Shown here piece by piece: positions 45,181 to 53,811 of a DNA stretch of 64,000 nt (its first letter is position 1; the number at the start of each line of letters is the position of its first letter). Location of the stretch: NCBI GenBank assembly GCA_041743085.1, contig JBGTNL010000049.1:37493-101492 (forward strand), read 5' to 3'. This stretch comes from JAFMPW01 sp041743085 (GTDB lineage: Bacteria > Bacteroidota > Bacteroidia > Flavobacteriales > Flavobacteriaceae). Under the pieces are notes generated by a model, which saw nothing but the letters and a program-made list of their open reading frames with translations, was not told the DNA's origin and did no database searches. Position numbers and translations under genes: made by a program.

Positions 45181-45188
45181 CAAATTTA
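45181..45188 (-). promoter_or_regulatory. -7 box for glycerate kinase (TAAATTTG)
   Basis: Minus-strand TAAATTTG matches TAnnTTTG exactly, 20 bases before the ATG. It lies back to back with the plus-strand box at 45219-45226. Confidence 0.5.
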
Positions 45189-45218
45189 CTTAGTTATCTA
45201 AATATACCTTTAAATTGG

Positions 45219-45226
45219 TACTTTTG
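45219..45226 (+). promoter_or_regulatory. -7 box for the DUF6095 gene (TACTTTTG)
   Basis: Exact TAnnTTTG match, 25 bases before the ATG. Confidence 0.5.
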
Positions 45227-45250
45227 AGGCACTCTTAACGGTAAAATAAA

Positions 45251-45484
45251 ATGAGGACGGATAAGGCCATGCTACTTAGAGGGATTAAATTTCTTGCCAT
45301 TACGGTAGGCCTCATGTTCACCGCTCCCGTAGTTCTCTACCAGGCATTTAGGAATCAGGAGCATCCTTTCTACTGGCCTGTGCTCGTTATTGGTGGGGTA
45401 TTGGCTATAGCGGCCGTTGCTCTCGGTTTTTTTAGCGTAAAGGTCCTGACGGACGCTTTTTTCGGAAAGAAAAGAAAGCGTTAA
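45251..45484 (+). CDS. small two-helix membrane protein, DUF6095-like
   Basis: 77 residues with two transmembrane helices (about 10-28, FLAITVGLMFTAPVVLY; about 42-62, PVLVIGGVLAIAAVALGFF) and a basic C-terminus KKRKR. The pattern is that of DUF6095, a small flavobacterial membrane family of unknown role. It precedes thrS by 128 bases, but thrS has its own promoter. Confidence 0.8.
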   Translation: MRTDKAMLLRGIKFLAITVGLMFTAPVVLYQAFRNQEHPFYWPVLVIGGVLAIAAVALGFFSVKVLTDAFFGKKRKR

Positions 45485-45555
45485 AGAGCCGAATTCTTTA
45501 AGAAGATATGTTTCGCCAAGGTGCCAGATCTGCTTTAAAATCCTTTATTTAGCTA

Positions 45556-45586
45556 TTGCCCGCATCGATGCAAGGTGTTATCTTTG
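45556..45586 (+). promoter_or_regulatory. thrS promoter
   Basis: TTG at 45556-45558, a 20-base spacer and TATCTTTG at 45579-45586 match both elements of the Bacteroidota promoter. The predicted leader before ATG 45612 is about 20 bases. Confidence 0.65.
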
Positions 45587-45611
45587 CGGACTTACAGAGC
45601 AGGTATAAAGA

Positions 45612-47552
45612 ATGATAAAAATTACGCTTCCGGACGGCACAATTAGGGAATTCCCCAGTAGTAGCACTCCGATGGATGTCGCCAAAAGCATCAGTGAAGG
45701 GCTAGCCAGAAACATTATATCTGCCAGCTTTAACGGGATTACCGTTGAAACTGTTTCGCCCCTCAGGGAAGATGGGGCGCTCGTGCTATACACCTGGAAC
45801 GATGATGAAGGGAAAAAAGCATTTTGGCATTCTACCTCCCACGTCGTGGCGCAGGCCCTGGAAGAATTGTATCCCGGCATAAAACTGACCATTGGGCCGG
45901 CTATCGAGAATGGATTTTATTATGATGTTGATTTTGGTGACCAGACCATCTCGGAGAAAGACTTTCCTGAAATTGAGAAAAAATCCCTAGAGATAGCACG
46001 GGGCAAGCACGACTTTACAATGCGGGCTGTTTCCAAAAAAGATGCACTGAGTTTTTACAAGGCACAGGGAAATGAATTTAAGATAGAACTCATAGAGAAT
46101 CTGGAAGACGGGAGCATTACTTTTTGCGACCATGATACTTTTACGGACCTGTGCCGCGGAGGCCACGTTCCCAATACAGGGGTTATTAAGGCGATAAAGA
46201 TATTGAATGTAGCAGGGGCATACTGGAGAGGCGATGAAAATAAGCCCCAGTTAACACGGGTATACGGTATATCTTTCCCTAAACAAAAGGACCTCACGGA
46301 GTACCTCCAATTACTGGAAGAAGCTAAAAAGCGAGATCATAGAAAATTGGGAAAGGAGTTAGAACTATTCACCTTTTCCCAGAAGGTGGGCCAGGGTCTC
46401 CCTTTATGGCTTCCAAAAGGTGCCGCGTTACGGGAACGCCTGGAGCAATTTTTAAAAAAGGCGCAGAAAAAAGCGGGTTATGAAATGGTGGTCTCTCCAC
46501 ATATTGGTCAAAAGGAACTCTATGTTACTTCAGGACATTATGCAAAATATGGCGAAGACAGTTTTCAACCCATACGTACCCCTAAGGAAGATGAAGAATT
46601 TCTGCTAAAACCCATGAATTGTCCGCACCATTGCGAGATCTATAACGCAAGACCCTTTAGTTACAGAGAGCTTCCAAAACGCTACGCAGAATTTGGCACG
46701 GTATACCGTTACGAACAAAGCGGGGAGTTACACGGTCTTACCAGGGTACGTGGTTTTACGCAAGACGATGCCCATATTTTTTGCACGCAGGACCAATTGG
46801 ATCAGGAATTTAAAGATGTGATAGACCTTTCACTTTACGTTTTAAGATCCCTGGGATTTGATGATTACAGGGCCCAGGTTTCGGTCAGAGACCCGGAACA
46901 GCCCGATAAATACATTGGTAAGGTAGAGAACTGGGAGAAAGCCGAACAGGCAATTATTAACGCGGCCGAGGAGAAGGGTTTGGAATTCGTGATCGAAAAA
47001 GGGGAGGCTGCATTTTATGGGCCGAAGCTCGACTTTATAGTAAAGGATGCCATTGGAAGAAATTGGCAGTTGGGAACCATTCAGGTAGATTATAACCTTC
47101 CGGAACGCTTTGATCTTACTTATAAGGGTAGTGATAATGAACTTCACAGACCAGTGATGATACATCGGGCCCCGTTTGGTAGCATGGAACGTTTTATTGC
47201 CCTTTTACTGGAACATACGGGGGGGAATTTTCCGGTTTGGCTCATCCCGGACCAGGCGATAATACTTCCCGTTAGCGAGAAGCACGAAAAATATGCGGAA
47301 AAAGTTTTAAATTCCCTAGAAAATCACGAAATTCGCGCCCTCGTTGATAAAAGGAATGAGACCGTTGGAAAGAAGATCCGGGAAGCGGAAATGAATAAAA
47401 TTCCCTTTATGCTGATCGTAGGTGAAAATGAAGAAGAGGAAGGATCCGTATCGGTCCGAAGACACGGAGGCGAGGATTTGGGCACTATTTCTGTAAAGGA
47501 TTTCGCAGACTTGGTCGAAAAAGAAATAAGTAGTACCTTAAAGTCGTTTTGA
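45612..47552 (+). CDS. thrS: threonyl-tRNA synthetase
   Basis: 646 residues. The N-terminal TGS domain (1-61; MIKITLPDGTIREFP) is followed by the editing/SAD domain, the class II catalytic core (about 260-535) and the anticodon-binding domain (about 545-640). The catalytic zinc Cys is C337 in MNCPHHCEI. Class II motif 2 (RYEQSGELHGLTRVRGFTQDD) and motif 3 (HRAPFGSMERFIALLLEH) are intact. It is the first gene of the thrS-infC-rpmI-rplT translation operon. Confidence 0.98.
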   Translation: MIKITLPDGTIREFPSSSTPMDVAKSISEGLARNIISASFNGITVETVSPLREDGALVLYTWNDDEGKKAFWHSTSHVVAQALEELYPGIKLTIGPAIENGFYYDVDFGDQTISEKDFPEIEKKSLEIARGKHDFTMRAVSKKDALSFYKAQGNEFKIELIENLEDGSITFCDHDTFTDLCRGGHVPNTGVIKAIKILNVAGAYWRGDENKPQLTRVYGISFPKQKDLTEYLQLLEEAKKRDHRKLGKELELFTFSQKVGQGLPLWLPKGAALRERLEQFLKKAQKKAGYEMVVSPHIGQKELYVTSGHYAKYGEDSFQPIRTPKEDEEFLLKPMNCPHHCEIYNARPFSYRELPKRYAEFGTVYRYEQSGELHGLTRVRGFTQDDAHIFCTQDQLDQEFKDVIDLSLYVLRSLGFDDYRAQVSVRDPEQPDKYIGKVENWEKAEQAIINAAEEKGLEFVIEKGEAAFYGPKLDFIVKDAIGRNWQLGTIQVDYNLPERFDLTYKGSDNELHRPVMIHRAPFGSMERFIALLLEHTGGNFPVWLIPDQAIILPVSEKHEKYAEKVLNSLENHEIRALVDKRNETVGKKIREAEMNKIPFMLIVGENEEEEGSVSVRRHGGEDLGTISVKDFADLVEKEISSTLKSF

Positions 47553-47587
47553 AAAATTAATCAACGTTTAATTAAAAGAAAGTAGTC

Positions 47588-48142
47588 ATAGCAATACGAA
47601 GAAGATTTAGGCCCCAACCCAGGAGGGAAAATAAGAACCCTCATAATATTAATGAAAAGATTACATCTCCCAAAGTACGTCTGGTAGGTGATAATGTTGA
47701 AGTAGGAGTATATTCAATTGGCGAGGCCCGTTCGAAGGCGGAGGAGCTGGGGTTGGATCTGGTAGAAATATCACCAAAGGCGGACCCGCCGGTTTGCAAG
47801 GTTATCGATTACAAAAAATTCCTTTACGAGCAGAAGAAGAGGGAAAAGGCCATGAAGGCCAAAGCTTCCAAAGTTGTGGTAAAGGAAATTAGATTCGGTC
47901 CTAATACGGATGACCATGATTATGATTTTAAAAAGAAGCATGCGGAAAAGTTTCTGAAGGACGGTGCCAAGTTAAAGGCTTATGTTTTTTTTAAGGGGCG
48001 TTCCATTGTGTATAAGGATCAGGGAGAGATCTTGTTGCTTCGCCTGGCATCGGAACTTGAGGAATTTGGTAAGGTAGAACAGATGCCAAGGCTGGAAGGT
48101 AAGCGAATGACCATGTTCCTTGCTCCGAAGACAAGGAAATAG
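47588..48142 (+). CDS. infC: translation initiation factor IF-3
   Basis: 184 residues if translation starts at ATA 47588 (then AIRRRFRPQPRRENK). The frame has a stop at 47573 and no ATG, GTG or TTG until TTG 47753, which lies inside the conserved N-domain (EARSKAEELGLDLVEISPKADPPVCKVIDY) and would delete half of it. ATA is therefore the likeliest start, in keeping with the rare ATT start of E. coli infC that allows self-regulation. The C-domain carries KEIRFGPNTDDHDYDFK. It lies 35 bases after thrS. Confidence 0.9.
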   Translation: MAIRRRFRPQPRRENKNPHNINEKITSPKVRLVGDNVEVGVYSIGEARSKAEELGLDLVEISPKADPPVCKVIDYKKFLYEQKKREKAMKAKASKVVVKEIRFGPNTDDHDYDFKKKHAEKFLKDGAKLKAYVFFKGRSIVYKDQGEILLLRLASELEEFGKVEQMPRLEGKRMTMFLAPKTRK

Positions 48143-48298
48143 TTAGTTGTTATTACAGTTACTATTTTTCTGGTCTTGTTACGTTAGTAAATAGTCATCA
48201 ATAATCTGATGAATATTTGAAATTTGAAATAGATTAATACCATATGGTTCCACGGAAAGTACCGTAAAAACCGGAACAATATTTAAAATAGGAAGAAA

Positions 48299-48496
48299 AT
48301 GCCTAAAATGAAAACCAAGTCCAGTGCCAAAAAGCGATTTAAGCTCACGGGCACAGGCAAAATAAAGAGAAAGCACGCATATAAGAGCCATATTCTTACG
48401 AAAAAATCAAAGAAGCGTAAGCTTAAATTAACGCATTCGACGTTGGTACATAAAGCTGACGTTGCAAATATTAAAGAACAATTGTGTTTAAAATAA
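48299..48496 (+). CDS. rpmI: 50S ribosomal protein L35
   Basis: 65 residues, strongly basic, beginning PKMKTKSSAKKRFKLTGTGKIKRKHAYKSH, the L35 signature. It follows infC by 156 bases and precedes rplT, the conserved infC-rpmI-rplT order. In many bacteria L20 represses this operon through the leader; the 150-base gap before rpmI could hold such a site, but I did not identify one. Confidence 0.97.
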   Translation: MPKMKTKSSAKKRFKLTGTGKIKRKHAYKSHILTKKSKKRKLKLTHSTLVHKADVANIKEQLCLK

Positions 48497-48587
48497 TCGT
48501 TCTTTGCGGTAACATGTATTAACCCTGGAGTTGGGCTTTAAAGAATTCAGAATTAACGGGTCGCCTGCTACAAAAAAATCGAAAAAA

Positions 48588-48932
48588 ATGCCAAGATCAG
48601 TAAACTCAGTTGCTTCAAGGGCCAGAAGAAAAAAGGTGATGAAGCAAGCCAAAGGGTACTTTGGAAGACGTAAAAACGTCTGGACAGTAGCCAAAAATGC
48701 GGTTGAAAAAGCAATGACATATGCTTACAGAGACCGCAGAACCAAGAAGAGAAATTTCCGTTCCCTCTGGATTATCCGTATCAATGCCGGAGCCCGGATA
48801 CATGGAATGTCTTATTCGCAGTTCATGGGTAAAATTAAGGCCAACAACATAGGACTTAACAGAAAAGTTCTTGCAGATCTGGCCATGAATCATCCGGATA
48901 CCTTCAAGGAGATTGTGAATAAAGTAAAATAA
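48588..48932 (+). CDS. rplT: 50S ribosomal protein L20
   Basis: 114 residues from ATG 48588 (MPRSVNSVASRARRKKV), the standard L20 start; the frame extends further upstream without sense. Typical motifs are KQAKGYFGRRKNVWTVA and RRTKKRNFRSLWIIRINAG. It is the last gene of the translation operon and is followed by a clear terminator. Confidence 0.97.
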   Translation: MPRSVNSVASRARRKKVMKQAKGYFGRRKNVWTVAKNAVEKAMTYAYRDRRTKKRNFRSLWIIRINAGARIHGMSYSQFMGKIKANNIGLNRKVLADLAMNHPDTFKEIVNKVK

Positions 48933-48954
48933 GAAAATAGTACTTTAAATTAAT

Positions 48955-48983
48955 GATCCCGTGCTATTGAGCGGGATTTTTTT
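48955..48983 (+). terminator. terminator after rplT
   Basis: ATCCCG and CGGGAT flank a ten-base loop and are followed by TTTTTT. It lies 23 bases after the rplT stop. Confidence 0.85.
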
Positions 48984-49026
48984 GTTCAAAGTTCCTACTC
49001 AAGGATTATTAATTATTAAATAATAT

Positions 49027-49243
49027 ATTGTTGTCCGGTAAAACTTTTTAAAAATGCCAAAACTACAAGTATATTGGGCGTTCCCATTATATTTGTTATC
49101 CAAGGGCTTGCTTTTCATACATTGCCAACAAGTATGAACGTACCTTTGGCCCCTGGAATCAACTATATGATTTTCAGTTGGTTACAATCAAGTCTTATGT
49201 CTTGTAGCGCAGCGGTCTTACGTCTTTAACCGGACATTAGTGC
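49027..49243 (-). repeat. repeat family 2, copy B (inverted)
   Basis: About 217 bp reading ATTGTTGTCCGGTAAAA at the left and TTAACCGGACATTAGTG at the right, the reverse complement of copies A and C. The interior shares tatattgggcgttcccattatatttgttatcc-type sequence and gtcttatgtcttgtagcgcagcgg with them. It lies between the rplT terminator and yjbQ. Confidence 0.8.
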
Positions 49244-49273
49244 TAATATAGAAATGATTCTGAAATCACGGAG

Positions 49274-49702
49274 TTACACTCCAAATGCAGTGATCACCAA
49301 CTTCCTGCCAACAGCTTTATTCCGGTGCTCGCACAGGTAAATCCCTTGCCATATGCCCATGTTTGGCTTACCATTTGTAATAGGAATTTGAATGGCAGCA
49401 CCCATCAGAGAAGCTTTGATATGCGCTGGCATATCGTCCGGTCCCTCTAAAGTATGGTCGTAGTAAGGCGCATTTTCAGGAACCATTTTATTCATATGGT
49501 TTTCAAAATCAGTCCGTACCGTCGGATCGGCATTCTCATTTACTGTTAGACTGGCAGAAGTATGTTTTATAAAAACCTGCAATATCCCCATGTTGATTTC
49601 TGCGATTTCAGGTATTTCCCGCAGCACTTCCGTCGTAATTAAATGATATCCCCTTGGATGGGGTTTCAGACGTAGCTCCTTTTGATATATTTTTGAGATC
49701 AT
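49274..49702 (-). CDS. YjbQ/UPF0047 family protein (secondary thiamine-phosphate synthase-like)
   Basis: 142 residues, the usual length. Conserved stretches are FIKHTSASLTVNENADPTVRTDFE and MGIWQGIYLCEHR. YjbQ enzymes show weak thiamine phosphate synthase activity, but their main role is unclear. It is a single gene on the minus strand. Confidence 0.92.
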   Translation of the reverse strand: MISKIYQKELRLKPHPRGYHLITTEVLREIPEIAEINMGILQVFIKHTSASLTVNENADPTVRTDFENHMNKMVPENAPYYDHTLEGPDDMPAHIKASLMGAAIQIPITNGKPNMGIWQGIYLCEHRNKAVGRKLVITAFGV

Positions 49703-49755
49703 GTAAAGTAAATGTAAAAATTTCCGAAACGGGACCGTAATTTAAACATAAAAAA

Positions 49756-49763
49756 TACCTTTG
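49756..49763 (+). promoter_or_regulatory. -7 box for the HAD gene (TACCTTTG)
   Basis: Exact TAnnTTTG match; a start about seven bases later gives a short leader before ATG 49784. Confidence 0.5.
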
Positions 49764-49783
49764 TCCAGTTCTAAAATGTGCAG

Positions 49784-50587
49784 ATGGACTTATCTAAGAT
49801 AAAATTAGTGGTAACAGACATGGATGGTACTTTGTTAAACCCCAAACATGAGGTAAGTTCTCGTTTCTATGAGGTCTTCCACAGCTTGCGGAAACTAGAT
49901 GTGCTCTTTGCCGCGGCAAGTGGCAGGCAATACAACAGTATTGCGGATAAATTGAAGCCTATTAAAGATGATATCATCATAATTGCTGAAAACGGGGGAT
50001 TTGCGATGGAGAATGGTTCCGAAATTGTTTCCACTGCAATGAGTAATGCGATTAAGAACGATATTTTAACTGTTTTGGAAAGTGTGCCCAATATACATCC
50101 CGTACTTTGCACCAAGAACAAGGCCTTTTTGCGAGAGGATTCCATCGATTTTCTTGAACAACTAAAGGAATATTATACGGAATTCCAATTTCTGGATGAC
50201 CTTAAAACATTCGAAGGGGAAGTGATGAAAATTGCGGTGTATCATCCCGAAAATTCTGAGAAATTTATCTATCCGGCGGTGAAACGTTTTGAGGAAGAAC
50301 TAAAAGTAAAGGTTTCCGGACAAAATTGGGTAGACCTTTCCCATATCAATGCCCATAAGGGCTATGCGCTTAAGATCATCCAGGAGCGGTACGGTATTAC
50401 TTCCGGGGAAACCATGGTTTTCGGGGATTATAACAACGATCTGGAGATGATGGGACTGGCCGACTATAGTTTTGCCATGGCCAATGCACATCCCAATATT
50501 CTGAAATCCGCTAATTACGAGACCGATAGCAACAACGATTTTGGGGTGGAAAAAATCCTGGAAAAACTTTTAGCCTGTAAAGTTTAA
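49784..50587 (+). CDS. Cof-type HAD family phosphatase
   Basis: 267 residues from ATG 49784; a GTG two codons upstream is less likely. The nucleophile motif is VVTDMDGTLLNP, motif II is in AASGRQYNSI, and motif IV is MVFGDYNNDLEMM, all typical of Cof/type IIB HAD sugar-phosphate phosphatases. It is cytoplasmic; the substrate is unknown. Its stop codon overlaps the end of the convergent gene by four bases. Confidence 0.93.
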   Translation: MDLSKIKLVVTDMDGTLLNPKHEVSSRFYEVFHSLRKLDVLFAAASGRQYNSIADKLKPIKDDIIIIAENGGFAMENGSEIVSTAMSNAIKNDILTVLESVPNIHPVLCTKNKAFLREDSIDFLEQLKEYYTEFQFLDDLKTFEGEVMKIAVYHPENSEKFIYPAVKRFEEELKVKVSGQNWVDLSHINAHKGYALKIIQERYGITSGETMVFGDYNNDLEMMGLADYSFAMANAHPNILKSANYETDSNNDFGVEKILEKLLACKV

Positions 50588-51846
50588 GTCTTTTGTTTTT
50601 TCTTCCGGGCGGCGGGAAACAGTACATTATTTAATATTAGCCGGTACCCCGGCGAGTTGGGATGCAATTCCAGTTCGGTTTTAGGATCCCCTACCCTATG
50701 CTGATAATCTTCCGGGTCATGACCCCCGTAGAACGTGAAAAATCCTTTGCCCTTTATCCCATGAATGTAACGGGCTTCCCCATTAATCCGGTTTTCACCC
50801 AGGATCATGACCGTGGGTTTTATTTCATCTTTAGCAAAAGCAGTGGTCTGCCCCATAAAACCTTTAACCAGTGAGGTATGGTTCTGGCACAACATAGTAG
50901 GCACCGGATCCCATTTTGCGGAAAAATCCATCAGGGAAAAATAATCGGATTCCTTGGGTACATTACTACGCCTGTTGGTCATATCGATGGAAGAAAACTC
51001 ATAACGCAACGGATTGCGTTCAAGAATGAAGTTGGTAAAGGCAAAGGTGCGATTATAGTCTATTCTACTTTGGTAATTTGCGTCTGAAGGATCGCCGTCG
51101 AACATGGGCTCGCAAATATCCACCCCATCGGAAGCAAGGGCAATGTCAAAACTGTCTGTCGCAGAGCACATGGCAAACATAAAGCCACCACCAATAACAT
51201 AATTGCGAATTTTAAGGGCTACCGCCCTCTTTTCATCAGAAACCTTGTCATATCCCAGTTTTAGGGCAAGGGCTTCCGCATTTTGCTTCCCTTCAATATA
51301 CCAGGGCGCCGCTCTGTAAGCGCCGTAAAATTTACCATACTGCCCCGTAAAATCCTCGTGATGCAGATGTAGCCAATCATACAGCACTAAATTGTTATCC
51401 AGTACTTCTTCATCGTAAACCGTGTTATACGGAATTTCGGCATAGGTGAGAACCATTGTAACGGCATCATCCCACGGCTGATTGTCTTTGGGGGAGTATA
51501 CCGCAATTTTAGGCGCTTTCTCTAAAATAACGGCTTCCTGATTTTGAGACGGACTACTGATGGATTCCAGAATAGCCTCTGCCTGATCATCGGAAAGTAT
51601 CTCGAACGAGACCCCACGTATCTGACATTCCTTACGTATACTCTCGCCATCGGGGAGTAAAAAGGAACCGCCTCTGTAATTTAGTAACCAGTGTACCTTC
51701 TGCTGCTTGGAAAGCACCCAATACGTAATGCCATACGCCTTTAAATGATCTTTCTGCCCGTCTGCATCCATGGGAATCAGCAGTGCTGAAGCGGAGGAAT
51801 AAAAAGTAAAGAGAGAAAAAATAAAGGAAAAAAAAAATTTGCTCAT
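50584..51846 (-). CDS. exported protein of unknown function, often labelled asparagine synthetase B
   Basis: 420 residues with a signal peptide (FFFSFIFSLFTFYSSASA). Relatives in Bacteroidota carry the database name asparagine synthetase B, but I see neither a glutaminase N-terminal Cys nor a PP-loop, so that name is not supported. Visible conserved stretches are KIAVYSPKDNQPWDDAVTMVL, LYDWLHLHHEDFTGQYG, YVIGGGFMFAMCSATDSFD, and YGGHDPEDYQHRVGDP near the end. The FAMCSATDSFD and FTFYGGHDPE segments resemble the class I glutaminase-like fold, with a possible nucleophile Cys. No function is claimed. Confidence 0.85.
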   Translation of the reverse strand: MSKFFFSFIFSLFTFYSSASALLIPMDADGQKDHLKAYGITYWVLSKQQKVHWLLNYRGGSFLLPDGESIRKECQIRGVSFEILSDDQAEAILESISSPSQNQEAVILEKAPKIAVYSPKDNQPWDDAVTMVLTYAEIPYNTVYDEEVLDNNLVLYDWLHLHHEDFTGQYGKFYGAYRAAPWYIEGKQNAEALALKLGYDKVSDEKRAVALKIRNYVIGGGFMFAMCSATDSFDIALASDGVDICEPMFDGDPSDANYQSRIDYNRTFAFTNFILERNPLRYEFSSIDMTNRRSNVPKESDYFSLMDFSAKWDPVPTMLCQNHTSLVKGFMGQTTAFAKDEIKPTVMILGENRINGEARYIHGIKGKGFFTFYGGHDPEDYQHRVGDPKTELELHPNSPGYRLILNNVLFPAARKKKQKT

Positions 51847-52090
51847 GCCCTTAAGATCAACAGTCAGGAACCTGGATTCGAGACTTCTCAGTTTAAAGTT
51901 ACAATTAAATGTTCTTACAACGGAAAGAGCACATTATTATTGAGAAGATTTTAACCATTGTTGGTCTTATCTGGACCGGTATGAAGGAAAGTTTGTATAA
52001 CCCGATCAGCATCTATGCAGGAGCAGAGGAACCATCCTCCGAGAAGTTCAGGAACCGAGTTTGTTAGAATACCTTCAGGGGAGGCCGGTT

Positions 52091-53647
52091 TTAAAAAGGT
52101 ACGTCATTATCGTCATCCGGGTCAAGGTCCGGGTTGTTGTTCATAGCACTTCCAAAAGCCTCGTTGACATCGGGTAATTTTTTGGTGAGGAACGGGTTAT
52201 CCCCATCGGCGTTCATCTTTGATTGAAACTCAAATGGAGAATCAAAGTCGTCCAGGTTATCGAACTTCCCCAGTTGGGCAATGAACTTTAACCTGATATT
52301 GTCTAATCCACCGTTTCTGTGCTTGGCCACAATAAATTCGGCCTGGCCCTGTGTTGGCGTTCGTTCTTCATCATCCCATTCATCAATCTTGTAGTATTCC
52401 GGCCTGTAAATAAAGGAAACGATATCGGCATCCTGTTCTATTGCCCCGGATTCCCTTAGGTCTGAAAGTATTGGTCGTTTACTTCCTCCCCTGGTTTCCA
52501 CCGCTCTTGATAGCTGGGACAGGGCGATTACCGGAACACTTAATTCCTTTGCCAGTGCTTTTAGGTTTCTGGAAATTGTGGAAATTTCCTGCTCCCTGTT
52601 GCCGCCTTTTTGGCTACCGCCTGCTGTCATCAATTGTAGATAATCCAGTACAACCAACTGTATCTTATGTTGCGAGGCCAATCGCCTGGCCTTCGCCCTG
52701 AGATCAAAAATTGATAATGAAGGAGTGTCATCTATAAAAAGAGGTGCGCTTTCCAACGCCTTTACTTTAACGTTTAATTGCTCCCATTCGTGCTTTTCCA
52801 ACCTGCCGCTACGCAACTTTTCGGAAGAGAGACCGGTTTCCGAAGAAATTAAACGGGTGATCAGCTGAACCGAAGACATTTCCAGTGAGAAAAACGCGAC
52901 AGGTATACCGTGGTTCACGGCCATATTTCTTGCCATGGATAGGGTCAATGCCGTTTTACCCATACCCGGACGGGCTGCAATAATGACGAGATCACTGGGT
53001 TGCCAGCCGGAAGTTAATTTGTCTACTTTATCAAAACCAGATGGAATACCGCTTAGGCCATCTTTATTTGAAATTTCCTCAATTTTCTTTTTTGCCTGGA
53101 TCACCAAATTTTGGGCTGTCTCGGCAGAGCGTTTCAGATTGCCCTGCGTAACATCATAAAGTTTAGCTTCCGCATTGTCTAAAAGATCAAAAACATCCGT
53201 AGCATCATCATATGCGTCCTCTATTATTTCGTTAGAAATTTTAATGAGGCTTCGCTGAATATATTTTTGTAAAATGATCCTGGCATGGAACTCAATATGC
53301 GCGGAAGAAGCTACTTTTTGCGTTAATTTAATGAGGTAAAAATCTCCCCCAATGGCTTCCAATCGGGAATCTCTCTTTAATTGTGCTGAAACGGTTAATA
53401 AATCGACCGGCTCCGACGTTTCGAACAATTTGAAGATGGCTTCATAAATATATCTGTGGGAATCCTTATAAAAGACATCTGGATGTAGGATATCTATTAC
53501 TTCATCCACCCCTTTCTTGTCTATCATCATGGCACCAAGCACAACTTCCTCTAAATCAACAGCTTGTGGTGGTATTTTACCCTTTTCAAGGCTGATGATG
53601 GCCGACTTACTTATTTTATGACCGATGATAGGGCTTGGTTTGTCCAT
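52091..53647 (-). CDS. dnaB: replicative DNA helicase DnaB
   Basis: 518 residues. The N-terminal DnaB domain (about 25-130; PPQAVDLEEVVLGAMM) precedes the RecA-like helicase domain with Walker A ARPGMGKTAL (GMGKT at 228-232), Walker B LVVLDYLQLM and the DnaB motif around LSQLSRAVETR and SDLRESGAIEQDAD. No intein interrupts it. The acidic tail (DLDPDDDNDVPF) is usual for the group. It unwinds DNA 5'-3' at the fork. Confidence 0.97.
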   Translation of the reverse strand: MDKPSPIIGHKISKSAIISLEKGKIPPQAVDLEEVVLGAMMIDKKGVDEVIDILHPDVFYKDSHRYIYEAIFKLFETSEPVDLLTVSAQLKRDSRLEAIGGDFYLIKLTQKVASSAHIEFHARIILQKYIQRSLIKISNEIIEDAYDDATDVFDLLDNAEAKLYDVTQGNLKRSAETAQNLVIQAKKKIEEISNKDGLSGIPSGFDKVDKLTSGWQPSDLVIIAARPGMGKTALTLSMARNMAVNHGIPVAFFSLEMSSVQLITRLISSETGLSSEKLRSGRLEKHEWEQLNVKVKALESAPLFIDDTPSLSIFDLRAKARRLASQHKIQLVVLDYLQLMTAGGSQKGGNREQEISTISRNLKALAKELSVPVIALSQLSRAVETRGGSKRPILSDLRESGAIEQDADIVSFIYRPEYYKIDEWDDEERTPTQGQAEFIVAKHRNGGLDNIRLKFIAQLGKFDNLDDFDSPFEFQSKMNADGDNPFLTKKLPDVNEAFGSAMNNNPDLDPDDDNDVPF

Positions 53648-53754
53648 TGTGTAAAAGTATGCAATTAACCTTTAGTTAACTTTAAATTCTGCTACTCCGA
53701 TATCCACCGTTAATTAACAATTAAGGTGTTAATAAGTTACGAATTTGTGTTCAT

Positions 53755-53788
53755 AAAAAAAATCCGAAGAATTAATCCTTCGGATTTT
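53755..53788 (-). terminator. terminator after accA (minus strand)
   Basis: AATCCGAAG and CTTCGGATT pair around a short loop; on the minus strand the stem is followed by eight T. It lies 24 bases downstream of the accA stop. Confidence 0.85.
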
Positions 53789-53811
53789 GATGAACTTGTT
53801 AATAACGGTGA

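Noticed and set aside
47753..48142. IF-3 starting at TTG 47753
   Set aside because: It would lose about 55 conserved N-domain residues that are in frame upstream.
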